From an uncultured Psychrobacter sp. (lineage in GTDB: Bacteria; Pseudomonadota; Gammaproteobacteria; Pseudomonadales; Moraxellaceae), in the NCBI RefSeq assembly GCF_947495825.1, contig NZ_CANMAH010000010.1, forward strand, positions 62,001 to 126,000: a DNA stretch of 64,000 nt, in the 5' to 3' direction. Each line of letters opens with the position of its first letter. Position 1 is the first letter of the stretch. The notes under the pieces were generated by a model that did not search any database, was not told where the DNA came from, and saw nothing but the letters and a program-made list of their open reading frames with translations. Made by a program: the position numbers and the translations under genes. Below, one piece after another: positions 8,548-17,706 of the stretch.

Positions 8548-9843
8548 ATGCGCCAGTTAAGCACCCAAGATACCGATTTTGAACAGCAATTGAAGGATCT
8601 GCTGGCCTTTGAGACAGTCAATGATGTTGATTTGTTAAAGACTGTCGATGATATTATTGCTCAGGTACGTCATGATGGTGATAACGTCGTGCTAGCATTG
8701 ACCCAAAAGTTTGATCAGCATCCAGCAACGACGATACAAGAGTTAGAATTGTCTAAACAATCACTCGCTGAAGCTTTTGACAATTTAGATGAAAAAGTAA
8801 AGACGGCATTGACTACAGCGGCGACGCGTGTGCAGACGTTTCATAAACGCCAAATACAAGAAACATGGCAATATGAGGATGAGTTGGGCAATCGCCTAGG
8901 ACAAAAAGTGACACCACTTGATCGCGTGGGTATTTATGTACCAGGTGGGTTGGCTTCTTATCCATCTTCTGTATTGATGAATGCCATTCCTGCAAAAGTC
9001 GCTGGTGTCACGGAAGTTATCATGGTTGTACCCGCCCCCAATGGCGTGTTAAATCCTTTGGTATTGGCAGCTGCGCATCTGGCACAAGTCGACCGCGTGT
9101 TTACGATTGGCGGCGCTCAGGCCGTTGCAGCGTTAGCATATGGTACCGAAACTATTCCAGCGGTAGACAAAATCACTGGTCCTGGCAATAAGTATGTGGC
9201 AGCCGCCAAACGAGCAGTATTTGGGCAAGTAGGTATCGATATGATAGCTGGTCCATCTGAAGTGCTGGTGTATGCAGAAGGGCAAGCCCAAGACCGCGCT
9301 GATTGGTTAGCTATGGACTTGTTGTCCCAAGCTGAGCATGACCGTATTGCTCAAGCGATTTTTGTGACGACAAGTAGCGAGCAGTTAGCCAAAGTAGCTA
9401 CAGAGATTGAAAACGCTTTAGCAAAATTACCAAAAGCAGATATCGCCCGCGACTCATTACAAAATCGTGGCGCCCTTATCCTAGTCAAAGATAGAAGCGA
9501 GGGTATGGCTTTAATCAATCGCATTGCACCTGAGCATTTAGAGCTGTCTGTTGATGACCCTGATGCACTACTTAGCGATATTCGTCATGCGGGTGCTATC
9601 TTTATGGGACGTCATACGCCTGAGGCAATCGGTGACTACTGCGCGGGGCCCAATCATGTGCTACCAACCTCAGGGACTGCACGTTTTTCTTCACCACTAG
9701 GTGTGTATGACTTTCAAAAGAAATCGTCAATCATTTATTGTAGTGAAGACGGCAGCAAGCCATTGGCTGAGACCGCTGATATTCTAGCGCAGCGCGAAGA
9801 TTTAGAAGCTCATGCGCGCTCAGCTCGTTATCGTTATCAGTAG
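8548..9843 (+). CDS. hisD: Histidinol dehydrogenase
   Basis: HisD carries out the last two steps of histidine synthesis, oxidising L-histidinol to L-histidine with two NAD+ and a bound zinc. 431 residues, the family length. Visible motifs are VPGGLASYPSSVLMNAIPAK, the signature GPGNKYVAAAKR (about residue 211), IAGPSEVLV, the zinc/catalytic region SQAEHD (about 263) and RIAPEHLELSVDDPD (about 327). The ATG at 8548 follows an AGGA 10 bases upstream. Confidence 0.98.
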   Translation: MRQLSTQDTDFEQQLKDLLAFETVNDVDLLKTVDDIIAQVRHDGDNVVLALTQKFDQHPATTIQELELSKQSLAEAFDNLDEKVKTALTTAATRVQTFHKRQIQETWQYEDELGNRLGQKVTPLDRVGIYVPGGLASYPSSVLMNAIPAKVAGVTEVIMVVPAPNGVLNPLVLAAAHLAQVDRVFTIGGAQAVAALAYGTETIPAVDKITGPGNKYVAAAKRAVFGQVGIDMIAGPSEVLVYAEGQAQDRADWLAMDLLSQAEHDRIAQAIFVTTSSEQLAKVATEIENALAKLPKADIARDSLQNRGALILVKDRSEGMALINRIAPEHLELSVDDPDALLSDIRHAGAIFMGRHTPEAIGDYCAGPNHVLPTSGTARFSSPLGVYDFQKKSSIIYCSEDGSKPLAETADILAQREDLEAHARSARYRYQ

Positions 9844-10040
9844 CACTGCATTTATTTTATAGTAAGCTGCTTATATAAGACTACATAAACAGTATAACGG
9901 ATATAAAGAACCCTTTATCAGAAATACATAGTCGTTATAACAGGGACTGTATAGACTTTAATAAGACGTCGTCAAAGCGTGATTATTACTGTCATTTTAG
10001 ACCTTGTCTGCAACCCTTTTAGCTATTAGTAGGATAACTT

Positions 10041-11189
10041 ATGAGTGAACAAAAAGTTGATACCAGACTTTGGTCGTCCAAAGCACGTAACTTGTCACCT
10101 TACGTCCCTGGTGAGCAGCCTCAGCATGCTAATTTGTGTAAACTAAACACCAACGAAAACCCATTTCCGCCATCACCGAAAGTAGGGGAGGCTATCGCTA
10201 ACGTCTTAGAGCAGCAGGCTTATGACCTACGTCTGTATCCAGCCCCTGAATCTGATGATCTGCGTGCGGCACTAGCCAAGTTATATAGTCTTGATATAAA
10301 CGAGGTATTTGTCGGTAATGGCTCAGACGAGGTGCTCGCTTTAGTATTTGCCAGTTTCTTTTTAAAAGAACGTCCTGTATTAGCGCCAGATATCAGTTAT
10401 AGTTTTTATCCTGTCTATGCGCAGACTTTCGGTGTAGAGCTGGTACAGATTGCATTAGAGGATGATTTTAGTATCGATCCCGATGCTTATCGCCAGCCTT
10501 GTAGCGGTATTATTATTGCCAACCCTAATGCACCAACAGGTCTATTGTTATCGCTTGCCGATATTCGTAAGCTTGCCAGCGAGCACTCTAACTCGGTGAT
10601 AGTCATTGATGAAGCTTATATTGATTTTGCTTATATAGATGAGACCAACTCTAGCACTCAAGTTTCAGCAGTGAGCTTAATCAACGAGTTCGACAATATA
10701 TTGGTGACTCAAACCTTTTCAAAGTCTCGATCATTAGCAGGTTTGCGTGTCGGAATGGCTTTTGGTAATGCATCATTGATCGAAGCGTTGACACGTATGA
10801 AAAACAGCTTTAATAGCTATCCATTAGATAAATTGGCGCAAGCTGGAGCAACTGCTAGCGTTTTGGATAATGATTATTTTGAACAAACACGTCAGCAAGT
10901 CATCGATTTGCGCAAGTCGTTGACGACTCAGCTAACAGCGCTTGGCTATCAAGTACTGCCGTCGCATGCCAATTTTGTGTTTGCCCGCCCTAAAGATGGA
11001 GACGCAAGCGCAGTGGCCGCTAAATTACGCGAGCAAGGTATCATCGTGCGTCATTTTGACAAGCCGCGTATCCAAGAGTATCTTCGTATTACTGTCGGTA
11101 CCCAAGCGCAGCATGAGCGCTTGATTGATGCATTGACCGCTATGCAAACAAATAGTACAGATAAGGAGTCTATCTCAAATATGGGCTAA
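10041..11189 (+). CDS. hisC: Histidinol-phosphate aminotransferase
   Basis: A PLP-dependent class I/II aminotransferase that converts imidazole-acetol phosphate to histidinol phosphate with glutamate as amino donor. 382 residues. Motifs: LNTNENPFPPSP near residue 35, GNGSDEVLALVF at about 93, NPNAPTG at about 160, and the PLP-lysine region TFSKSRSLAGLRVG at about 229-242. The ATG has AGGATAA close upstream. It is 197 bp downstream of hisD on the same strand. No clear terminator lies between it and the convergent pabB gene. Confidence 0.97.
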   Translation: MSEQKVDTRLWSSKARNLSPYVPGEQPQHANLCKLNTNENPFPPSPKVGEAIANVLEQQAYDLRLYPAPESDDLRAALAKLYSLDINEVFVGNGSDEVLALVFASFFLKERPVLAPDISYSFYPVYAQTFGVELVQIALEDDFSIDPDAYRQPCSGIIIANPNAPTGLLLSLADIRKLASEHSNSVIVIDEAYIDFAYIDETNSSTQVSAVSLINEFDNILVTQTFSKSRSLAGLRVGMAFGNASLIEALTRMKNSFNSYPLDKLAQAGATASVLDNDYFEQTRQQVIDLRKSLTTQLTALGYQVLPSHANFVFARPKDGDASAVAAKLREQGIIVRHFDKPRIQEYLRITVGTQAQHERLIDALTAMQTNSTDKESISNMG

Positions 11190-11276
11190 TTTTTTATTTG
11201 GGCAATGTTAAACGGCCAATTGACAATAAAGTGTTCCGCTATATGAGTTTTGTATACTAAAGTATCGGGAAAACCT

Positions 11277-12986
11277 TTACATGATATCTGGTTGGTTTAA
11301 TACGTTTAATAGATTGCCCACTTTATCGAGACACTCTTGATATTCTTCTTTAGAATTGGAGGCGACAGTAATACCGCCGCCTGCCCATAAGCTGACCTCT
11401 GTCTCGGCATTTGCTAAGCTATTAGCCTGCAACGTACGAATGAGTACATTCCACTGTCCACTTCCATCAAAATTCATATAGCCCATGGTGCCACAGTAGG
11501 CGCCACGCGGCGCTGTTTCTAATTCGGATATAATCTCGACGGCGCGTTTTTTGGGCGTACCAGTGATTGAGCCTGCAGGCAGACTACCAAACAATACGGC
11601 TAATGGATGAGCCTCTGGTTTTAGCTCAGCGGTGATGGTACTTACCATGTGATGGACATTGCTAAAGCTTTCGATGGCAAATAAATGTGGCACTTTCACA
11701 CTGCCAGTTTTGGCATATTTACCTAAGTCATTACGCAGTAAGTCAACAATCATGACATTCTCAGCTCGATCTTTATCACTGCCCATTAACTGCTGTTTTA
11801 AAGCCAAATCTTGCTTATCACTACTACCTCTAGGACGAGTGCCTTTGATAGGCTTTGTAATAATGTGATGGGAGCCATTATCAGTATCTTTTATAAAAGT
11901 AAAAAACAGCTCAGGTGAACAGCTCAATAACTCAAAGCTTAAGGGTGAACTGTTAAACTTCTTAACGTCTTTGGTATGGTTATTAGCTACCAAACGATCA
12001 GGTTTTCCATTCTCTAAATGATGGTAAGCTCCTAGGTAGCCTGCAAATGGCGCTTGGGTGTTTTGATATAGAGTCGGCAAGTAATCAATAAGAGACGTCA
12101 TAGAGCTGTTATTGTCATATGAGCTATCTAACTTATGAAGACGACCTTGCCATGCTTGCGTTAGATTAATTTGGTAACAGTCGCCTTGTTGTAGATAGTC
12201 TTGGGTTTTTCTAAAAGCGTTATGATAGTCACTCTTATGCCACTGTGCGCTTAATACTAAGGGCGTTAGTAGACATTCAATATTATGAGCTGCTCTTTTT
12301 GTACTAGATAGTTCCAGATCTAAAGTATTTAAGTAGGATATAAGCTTAGCTACTGCCAAGTTTGTTGATGGGTTATCAACATCTGACGTGATAGTCTTTA
12401 ACGTCCAGCCCGCTTTGTCTGTAACAGATTGAGTTAAATATATATCGTAGTGACCTAGTACTGCTCCAGGCTGCGCTGCCAGCTCGATTTTAGCCGCTGG
12501 ACTCAGCTCATGAGCAGCTATATCATAACCAATAAAACCTATTAAACCGTGGTGATAATTTGGCTTCTCATAGGATATGTTTAGAGATTTTGAGGCAGCG
12601 TTATTAGTCTCATGATCTTGACTATAAGCAATCAATTCGTCTTGCCACTTGATATAGTTCATATAGGCTGTCGTAACAGCATTCTCATCGTTACGGCAGT
12701 GTTTTATTACTTTATAGGTAGGCAGCTGTGTAGGAGAGATTTGATTATGAGTAGCGTATACTGACCAGCTTACTTTAGGTAGTAAGCCAATCACAGGGTG
12801 ACCATCATTATTTAGCCAGACTAATTGCCAGTTTGCATTGCTATCTTGTGCAAGCAAATGCTGCTGTAGTTTTGGTAGCAGCTCTGTGGCCGACAACTCG
12901 CCAAAACGCCAGCTATTTTTGATAGCTGGCGTTTGTACAAGGCTAGTCTGTTTGTTCTTATCTTGAAAAGCGTTCGGTGCAAGCAT
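11277..12986 (-). CDS. pabB: Aminodeoxychorismate synthase component I
   Basis: PabB, with an amidotransferase partner PabA, makes 4-amino-4-deoxychorismate from chorismate for p-aminobenzoate and folate. The catalytic motif reads PIKGTRPRG. Lys in this motif marks PabB, whereas anthranilate synthase TrpE has Ala there (PIAGTR). Other family motifs are ENVMIVDLLRNDLG and GSITGTPKKRAVEII, with GGGITVASN near the C terminus. At 569 residues it is about 100 longer than E. coli PabB, with loose inserts in the N-terminal half. No PabA or PabC domain is fused and neither gene is nearby. It starts 3 bp after the fabB stop codon, so it is probably translated from the fabB transcript. Confidence 0.93.
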   Translation of the reverse strand: MLAPNAFQDKNKQTSLVQTPAIKNSWRFGELSATELLPKLQQHLLAQDSNANWQLVWLNNDGHPVIGLLPKVSWSVYATHNQISPTQLPTYKVIKHCRNDENAVTTAYMNYIKWQDELIAYSQDHETNNAASKSLNISYEKPNYHHGLIGFIGYDIAAHELSPAAKIELAAQPGAVLGHYDIYLTQSVTDKAGWTLKTITSDVDNPSTNLAVAKLISYLNTLDLELSSTKRAAHNIECLLTPLVLSAQWHKSDYHNAFRKTQDYLQQGDCYQINLTQAWQGRLHKLDSSYDNNSSMTSLIDYLPTLYQNTQAPFAGYLGAYHHLENGKPDRLVANNHTKDVKKFNSSPLSFELLSCSPELFFTFIKDTDNGSHHIITKPIKGTRPRGSSDKQDLALKQQLMGSDKDRAENVMIVDLLRNDLGKYAKTGSVKVPHLFAIESFSNVHHMVSTITAELKPEAHPLAVLFGSLPAGSITGTPKKRAVEIISELETAPRGAYCGTMGYMNFDGSGQWNVLIRTLQANSLANAETEVSLWAGGGITVASNSKEEYQECLDKVGNLLNVLNQPDIM

Positions 12987-12989
12987 GTT

Positions 12990-14240
12990 TTAAGCGTCAA
13001 ACCTTTTAATAATTAAGGTCGCGTTAGTACCGCCAAACCCAAAGCTATTGCTCATTATGGTATTTAGCTGGGTTTCACGTAGCTCAGTGACAATATCAAA
13101 CGGAGCTGCTGCCTCATCGATATTTTCGACGTTGATACTTGGCGCGATGAAGCCTTCTTGTAGCATAAGCAGGCAATAGATCAACTCTTGCGCGCCAACT
13201 GCTCCTAGGCTATGACCTGTCATTGATTTGGTTGAGCTGATAGGGGGGACAGAGTCTTGAGTGGTAGAGTCAGCATCAGAGCCAAATACTTTAGCGATGG
13301 CTTTTAGCTCAGTAATATCACCTAGCGGTGTGCTGGTCCCGTGGGTATTGATATAGTCAACACGCTCTAATTCTGCTTGATCCAACGCTTGCTGCATACA
13401 ACGTACCGCGCCCTCACCACTTGGAGCAACCATTTCTGCCCCATCAGAGCTGGCACCATAGCCGACGATCTCAGCCAAAATATTTGCACCGCGCGCTTGC
13501 GCATGTTCAAGACTCTCAACCACTACCATTGCACCGCCGCCAGCGATCACAAAGCCATCACGATCTTTATCGTAAGCACGTGAAGATTGTTTGGGTGTGT
13601 CATTATACTGAGTGCTCATTGCACCCATTGCATCAAACATACAGGACTGGGTCCAGTCTTCAGCCTCACTACCACCAGCGAGTATTACGTCTGCCTTACC
13701 CAATTGAATAAGCTCGGCTGCATGTCCGATACAGTGAGTCGACGTCGCACAAGCAGAAGAGATAGAGTAAGAAATGCCTTGGATTTTTAGTCCAGTTGCA
13801 AGCGCAGCTGATACCGAACTACTCATAGTCTTCGGTACAGCCATTGCTCCGACCCCGCGTAGACCTTTGTCACGCATAGAGTCTACAGCACTGACGACGT
13901 CTCCTGTCGATGCACCGCCCGAGCCTGCGACCACACCAACACGCGGATTATGGTTGATGGTCTCAAGGGATAAGCCAGACTGTTTGATTGCCGCTAATGC
14001 GCTTACATACGCATAAAGGCTTGCATCGCTAAAAAAGCGTTTTAACTTACGATCAATACCAGAAGTATCTAATGCAGTCTTATCGATGCTACCACTGACT
14101 TGTGACTTAAAGCCATGTTCAGCGTAAGTTTCATCAAACGTAATGCCAGATTGTCCTTGTCTAAGAGCAGATGTGACGGCGTCTAAATCATGTCCGATAC
14201 AAGAGACAATCCCTGCTCCAGTAATCACAACTCGGCGCAT
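12990..14240 (-). CDS. fabB: 3-oxoacyl-ACP synthase I (FabB)
   Basis: A condensing enzyme of type II fatty acid synthesis. FabB is the form needed for unsaturated chains. The catalytic triad is Cys164 ([14 protein letters not shown]), His300 ([11 protein letters not shown]) and His343 ([13 protein letters not shown]). The sequence around Cys matches FabB rather than FabF. 416 residues against 406 in E. coli; the extra residues sit at about 321-333 (Asp/Ser/Thr rich). AAGGAATGG lies just before the ATG. A 25-bp palindrome about 100 bp upstream overlaps the likely -10 box. Confidence 0.95.
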   Translation of the reverse strand: MRRVVITGAGIVSCIGHDLDAVTSALRQGQSGITFDETYAEHGFKSQVSGSIDKTALDTSGIDRKLKRFFSDASLYAYVSALAAIKQSGLSLETINHNPRVGVVAGSGGASTGDVVSAVDSMRDKGLRGVGAMAVPKTMSSSVSAALATGLKIQGISYSISSACATSTHCIGHAAELIQLGKADVILAGGSEAEDWTQSCMFDAMGAMSTQYNDTPKQSSRAYDKDRDGFVIAGGGAMVVVESLEHAQARGANILAEIVGYGASSDGAEMVAPSGEGAVRCMQQALDQAELERVDYINTHGTSTPLGDITELKAIAKVFGSDADSTTQDSVPPISSTKSMTGHSLGAVGAQELIYCLLMLQEGFIAPSINVENIDEAAAPFDIVTELRETQLNTIMSNSFGFGGTNATLIIKRFDA

Positions 14241-14780
14241 ATTCCATTCCTTATAATAATGAATTATTATCGATATATATCTAAAAATGACTAATTAATA
14301 TCTATAACTACGATTGAACCATATCTATATTTGCAGGTTAATACGTTAATATTATAATAACGTATCAGCGACGCAAAAACTTTACTTAGGTACAAAATAG
14401 CAGTAAACACTGCTCGTTTTTACAGTCAATGCAAGAAAGCCTTTAAGGCAAGGCTATAGACACAATATGCTTTATTATAGCATTCTCAGAAGCGGTAGAT
14501 GAGCTAAAAACCTACTTATATGTATTCTAGATGACGAATGTGTATATAAATAAACCACACTTCTAGATACAAACTTTGCGATATTAATAACATTGTTCAC
14601 ACTGACATAGAATCTTATATATAGATAAAATGACGTCCTAAGCACTGATACAAATACGTATCGTTGTTATTTTTATCGACAATTATTAGTATGTTAATAT
14701 ATTTAATATATAGCTACATATAGTATAGATATACCGAATCAATTTTTAGGTTGTTTAATTACCATATTAAGGACATAACA
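14241..14780. other. Divergent intergenic region between fabB and the EcsC-family gene
   Basis: About 540 bp, very AT rich, with no credible gene. It holds the fabB promoter and palindrome (14341-14365). A possible rightward promoter is TTGTTC at 14593-14598, 17 bp, then TATATA at 14616-14621, but the AT-richness makes chance matches likely. Confidence 0.5.
14341..14365 (-). promoter_or_regulatory. Palindromic operator-like site over the probable fabB -10 box
   Basis: Two 12-base arms around one central base (14353) are inverted copies of each other with a single mismatch pair: ATACGTTAATAT and ATAATAACGTAT. On the minus strand the site contains TATAAT (14356 to 14351), about 110 bp before the fabB ATG. 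The symmetry and position suit a repressor that blocks RNA polymerase. I do not recognise it as a known FabR, FadR or DesT site. Confidence 0.5.
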
Positions 14781-15908
14781 ATGGCAAAGCGTAGCACTCT
14801 CTCTCAAGGTATCAACACTATTGGTCATTTTACTCGTAATAATCTTGAACGTATGGGATCACTCATTGATAGTGCTAATGCTAAAACAAGTAAACCTCGT
14901 CAATATAAGGCTGTAAATCTAGGAGATGAAGACTACCAACAAGATCTGTTTCGGGAGCAAACTCTAAAAACGACACAGCAATTACTAGGTGCACGTTTTG
15001 CCACATATGGTAAGTATGCCAAGAAAGTTATTCCCAACAGTTTGTTTAAATCTGCATTAGACAACTCTTTCGTTCAGGTCGCAAAGCTAGCAGCTAGCTG
15101 GAGTCAATTAGATCTGCCTAATGAACATCGTTTTGCTGATATCAATACATTAGATAACGAAGAGCGTTATGCGCTAGCGACTGATATTGCCAATCAAAAT
15201 AGAGCGTTGGCGACTTTGGGTGGTCTAACGGGTCTGGCAGGATTACCAGGATTATTGGCTGATACCTTATGGTTATTATTAGTGTCATTACGCTCTGTCT
15301 ATCAGTTGGCCGCTGTGTATGACCAACCGCTAACTGGCAAGCAAGGTATAAAAATGGCTTACGAGCTACTTGCCAGTGCAGATTTGAGTAAAATGCAAGA
15401 AAAACAAGCTCTATTAGCAGGTATCGGAGTAGGAAAAGGGCTACTTGATAATGCTCAAAGTCGTGGTTTACATAGCGAACTACAAAACCTTGGACTCAAA
15501 AATCAAAATGTCAATTTTTATGCAGAGCAAATAGATAATATCGCTGGACAAGTAGGGTTTGATTTAGATCAAGTTGATTTAACATGGATACGTCGTTTGT
15601 TACCAGTGTCGGCAGTGGCTGTTGGTATGCATTACAATAGTCGTTTGATTGATGAAGTGCTTGGTGTTGCTCAAGCGACTTTTGCTCCAGAACCAAAACT
15701 TGCCAATCGCTCTATTACTGACGATAGCAGTAGTGAAGAAAAAGTCAAACAAATGGCAAGCGATCAAGATGAAGACTCAGATAAAGAAAGTAAGTCAGAA
15801 GAGTCTAGTAATGATTCTGTACAAGAAGAGTCCGATGAGTCGACTAAAAACGATAAAAAAGCAGATGTTAAAGCTGTTAACGATGAGAACAAAGCAGATA
15901 CTAAGTAG
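14781..15908 (+). CDS. EcsC family protein with acidic tail
   Basis: 375 residues from the ATG at 14781, chosen because AAGGA lies 7 bases upstream; the frame is open from 14751. The EcsC-family core covers about residues 60-300, with the hydrophobic signature LGGLTGLAGLPGLLADT and LLLVSLRSVYQLAAVY at about 145-180. This is likely membrane associated. The family is named after a Bacillus ABC-transporter accessory gene, but no transporter gene is next to this one and its function is unknown. The last 65 or so residues are an Asp/Glu/Ser/Lys-rich disordered tail. The gene stands alone between the fabB and str transcripts. Confidence 0.78.
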   Translation: MAKRSTLSQGINTIGHFTRNNLERMGSLIDSANAKTSKPRQYKAVNLGDEDYQQDLFREQTLKTTQQLLGARFATYGKYAKKVIPNSLFKSALDNSFVQVAKLAASWSQLDLPNEHRFADINTLDNEERYALATDIANQNRALATLGGLTGLAGLPGLLADTLWLLLVSLRSVYQLAAVYDQPLTGKQGIKMAYELLASADLSKMQEKQALLAGIGVGKGLLDNAQSRGLHSELQNLGLKNQNVNFYAEQIDNIAGQVGFDLDQVDLTWIRRLLPVSAVAVGMHYNSRLIDEVLGVAQATFAPEPKLANRSITDDSSSEEKVKQMASDQDEDSDKESKSEESSNDSVQEESDESTKNDKKADVKAVNDENKADTK

Positions 15909-16150
15909 ATGAGCATAACATTGACTGGTATTATGCCAAGCAAGATATAATAAATATACTAAGAGCTATCTTGAAAAGTGAGTTAGTAACACCATATACA
16001 CGATAACAAGCCAACCCTTAATACTCTTTTAGGAGTAGGTAGTAAGCTTTTTATTTATGTATATGGTGCTGTGTGAATTATTTAACTAACATTAGAGTAT
16101 ACTTGATACATATATTTTAGATATTGTAAAGTAGATTTACCTATAAGTAG

Positions 16151-16179
16151 TTGAAATAGCAGTAACATATCTTTATAAT
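16151..16179 (+). promoter_or_regulatory. Promoter of the rpsL (str) transcript
   Basis: TTGAAA at 16151-16156, a 17-bp spacer, then TATAAT at 16174-16179. This is a near-consensus sigma-70 promoter at the ideal spacing. Transcription should begin near 16186, giving a 5' leader of about 95 nt. Confidence 0.75.
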
Positions 16180-16189
16180 ACACTGTCCT

Positions 16190-16251
16190 AAAAATGGGTG
16201 CCCCAGATTTTTCATGTTTATGGAAAGGATGGCGGGTTTGCCCATTTTTTT
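16190..16251 (+). promoter_or_regulatory. Attenuator-like stem in the rpsL leader
   Basis: AAAAATGGG (16190-16198) can pair with CCCATTTTT (16241-16249). CCCC (16201-16204) can pair with the G-rich GGCGGG (16231-16236) inside it. A run of Ts directly follows the 3' arm, as in an intrinsic terminator. It begins within a few bases of the predicted transcription start and ends 30 bp before the rpsL start. Confidence 0.5.
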
Positions 16252-16281
16252 GTTTTATACCAAACGGGAGAAGGATGCCTT

Positions 16282-16656
16282 ATGGCAACAACTAACCAAT
16301 TGATTCGTAAGGGTCGCAAAACCATCAAGGAAAAATCAAAAGTTCCTGCGTTACAAGCGTGCCCACAACGCCGTGGTGTATGTACTCGTGTATATACTAC
16401 TACGCCAAAAAAACCTAACTCAGCAATGCGTAAAGTTTGCCGTGTACGTTTGACTTCAGGTTATGAAGTATCAAGCTATATCGGTGGTGAAGGTCACAAC
16501 TTACAAGAGCATAGTGTTGTACTTATCCGTGGTGGTCGTGTAAAAGATCTGCCAGGTGTACGTTATCACACTGTTCGCGGTGCATTAGACTGTGCAGGCG
16601 TTAAAGACCGTAAGCAAGGTCGTTCTAAATACGGTGCGAAGAAGCCTAAAGCTTAA
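16282..16656 (+). CDS. rpsL: 30S ribosomal protein S12
   Basis: S12 sits at the decoding centre of the small subunit. 124 residues from the ATG at 16282, identical in length to E. coli S12; the frame happens to be open further upstream through the leader, but GGGAGAAGGA before 16282 and the universal [11 protein letters not shown] start decide the site. The streptomycin-determining regions are wild type in form: [12 protein letters not shown] around Lys43 and [11 protein letters not shown] around Lys88. It is first gene of the str cluster. Confidence 0.99.
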   Translation: MATTNQLIRKGRKTIKEKSKVPALQACPQRRGVCTRVYTTTPKKPNSAMRKVCRVRLTSGYEVSSYIGGEGHNLQEHSVVLIRGGRVKDLPGVRYHTVRGALDCAGVKDRKQGRSKYGAKKPKA

Positions 16657-16854
16657 TATTAGCTGCGCTTAATCGTATCACCCATTAACTGTGCATGGGC
16701 TTGGTGTTAACCGCTTTATTAGTAAAACTAATAATAGAATGTCATAACATACCGCCATGCAGTAAGGCTGACTGACAACTTAATATACCACCTATAATAT
16801 TGAATGGTGCCATGTTGTGAATGTCAGACACTCCTGAAGACAAGGAAATTTATT
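16657..16854. promoter_or_regulatory. rpsL-rpsG intercistronic region (possible S7 control site)
   Basis: 198 bp, longer than the roughly 96 bp of E. coli. Near its start CACCCAT and ATGGG...GGTG can fold into a nested hairpin (about 16679-16709). In E. coli the corresponding spacer binds S7 for translational feedback; the same role here is inferred from position only. CTGACA (16772-16777) and TATAAT (16793-16798), 15 bp apart, might form a weak internal promoter. Confidence 0.4.
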
Positions 16855-17328
16855 ATGCCAAGACGTCGCGTCGTAGCTACCCGTGAGATCCTACCGGATC
16901 CTAAGTTTGGTAGCCAAACTATCGCCAAATTCATCAACCACGTGATGAACGATGGTAAAAAATCTACTGCTGAGCGTATCGTATATGGTGCTCTTGAGAC
17001 GGTAAGCGAAAAGCGTAACATCGAAGATCCAGTATCTTTCTTCGAAGAAGTGCTAGAAAACGTTCGCCCAATGGTCGAAGTAAAAGCTCGCCGTGTTGGT
17101 GGTGCAACCTACCAAGTACCAATGGAAGTACGCCCCTCCCGTCGTACTGCCTTGGCTATGCGTTGGTTAGCGGAAGCCGCTGCTAAGCGTTCTGAAAAAT
17201 CTATGGCTTTACGCCTTGCCGGTGAGCTAAGCGATGCCTCAGAAGGTAAAGGCAATGCTATGAAGAAGCGTGATGAAGTTCACCGTATGGCTGATGCCAA
17301 CAAAGCGTTCTCACACTACCGCTTCTAA
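16855..17328 (+). CDS. rpsG: 30S ribosomal protein S7
   Basis: S7 starts assembly of the 30S head and contacts the E-site tRNA. 157 residues from the ATG at 16855, which follows an AAGGAAAT Shine-Dalgarno and matches the conserved MPRRRVV start. Conserved blocks include [32 protein letters not shown] and [20 protein letters not shown] at the C terminus. Confidence 0.99.
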   Translation: MPRRRVVATREILPDPKFGSQTIAKFINHVMNDGKKSTAERIVYGALETVSEKRNIEDPVSFFEEVLENVRPMVEVKARRVGGATYQVPMEVRPSRRTALAMRWLAEAAAKRSEKSMALRLAGELSDASEGKGNAMKKRDEVHRMADANKAFSHYRF

Positions 17329-17398
17329 GTTGTTGATGCTTTTTCAACCATTTATAGTGGTTAAGTATTCGTTTTTACTTTGTTTATTCTATTGATTA

Positions 17399-17469
17399 CC
17401 GCCATCACTATAGTGATGTACTTAACTGCCTTTCACAACGCAGTTAAGATATAACCATCCAGATGGCGG
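17399..17469 (+). promoter_or_regulatory. Nested and competing hairpins between rpsG and fusA
   Basis: CCGCCATC (17399-17406) is complementary to GATGGCGG (17462-17469). Inside, CATCACTATAGTGATG (17403-17418) is a perfect palindrome that shares its first four bases with the outer arm. CTTAACTGC (17421-17429) pairs with GCAGTTAAG (17440-17448). The outer stem and the palindrome therefore compete. Confidence 0.55.
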
Positions 17470-17567
17470 CTATCTTTTGATACTAAATGAGAGTTAATCC
17501 TTAAGATCTAGTATTTCAAATTTAATACCCTTTTGTTTGTCACATGATCTCTTTTATCTACATAGAA

Positions 17568-17594
17568 TTGACATCGCTTTGAGCACGATATAAA
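17568..17594 (+). promoter_or_regulatory. Candidate promoter for fusA
   Basis: A consensus TTGACA (17568-17573) is followed by TATAAA (17589-17594). The 15-bp spacer is short; ATAAAA one base on would give 16 bp. Confidence 0.45.
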
Positions 17595-17706
17595 AGTGAA
17601 CTGCATGAAAGCCGATTATTTCTGTTAAGAGACTGTTTTCATTGAACTTCTGAGGTAGAGCACCACCCTATATTAATACATACACGACTTTTCCTAGGAA
17701 AATACT

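Larger units (their letters stand above)
15909..16281. other. Intergenic region and rpsL leader
   Basis: 373 bp between the EcsC-family gene and rpsL. The left part shows no gene and only a weak hairpin. The right part holds a strong promoter (16151-16179) and a structured leader of about 95 nt (16186-16281), listed separately. Confidence 0.6.
17329..17706. other. rpsG-fusA intercistronic region with structured element
   Basis: 378 bp without a gene, far longer than the short gap usual between rpsG and fusA. It carries a hairpin group at 17399-17469 and a promoter candidate at 17568-17594, so fusA may be transcribed on its own as well as by read-through. Confidence 0.6.

Noticed and set aside
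16198..16281. In-frame N-terminal extension of rpsL starting at GTG 16198
   Set aside because: The leader just happens to lack stop codons. S12 is universally about 124 residues, and the ribosome site lies before 16282.
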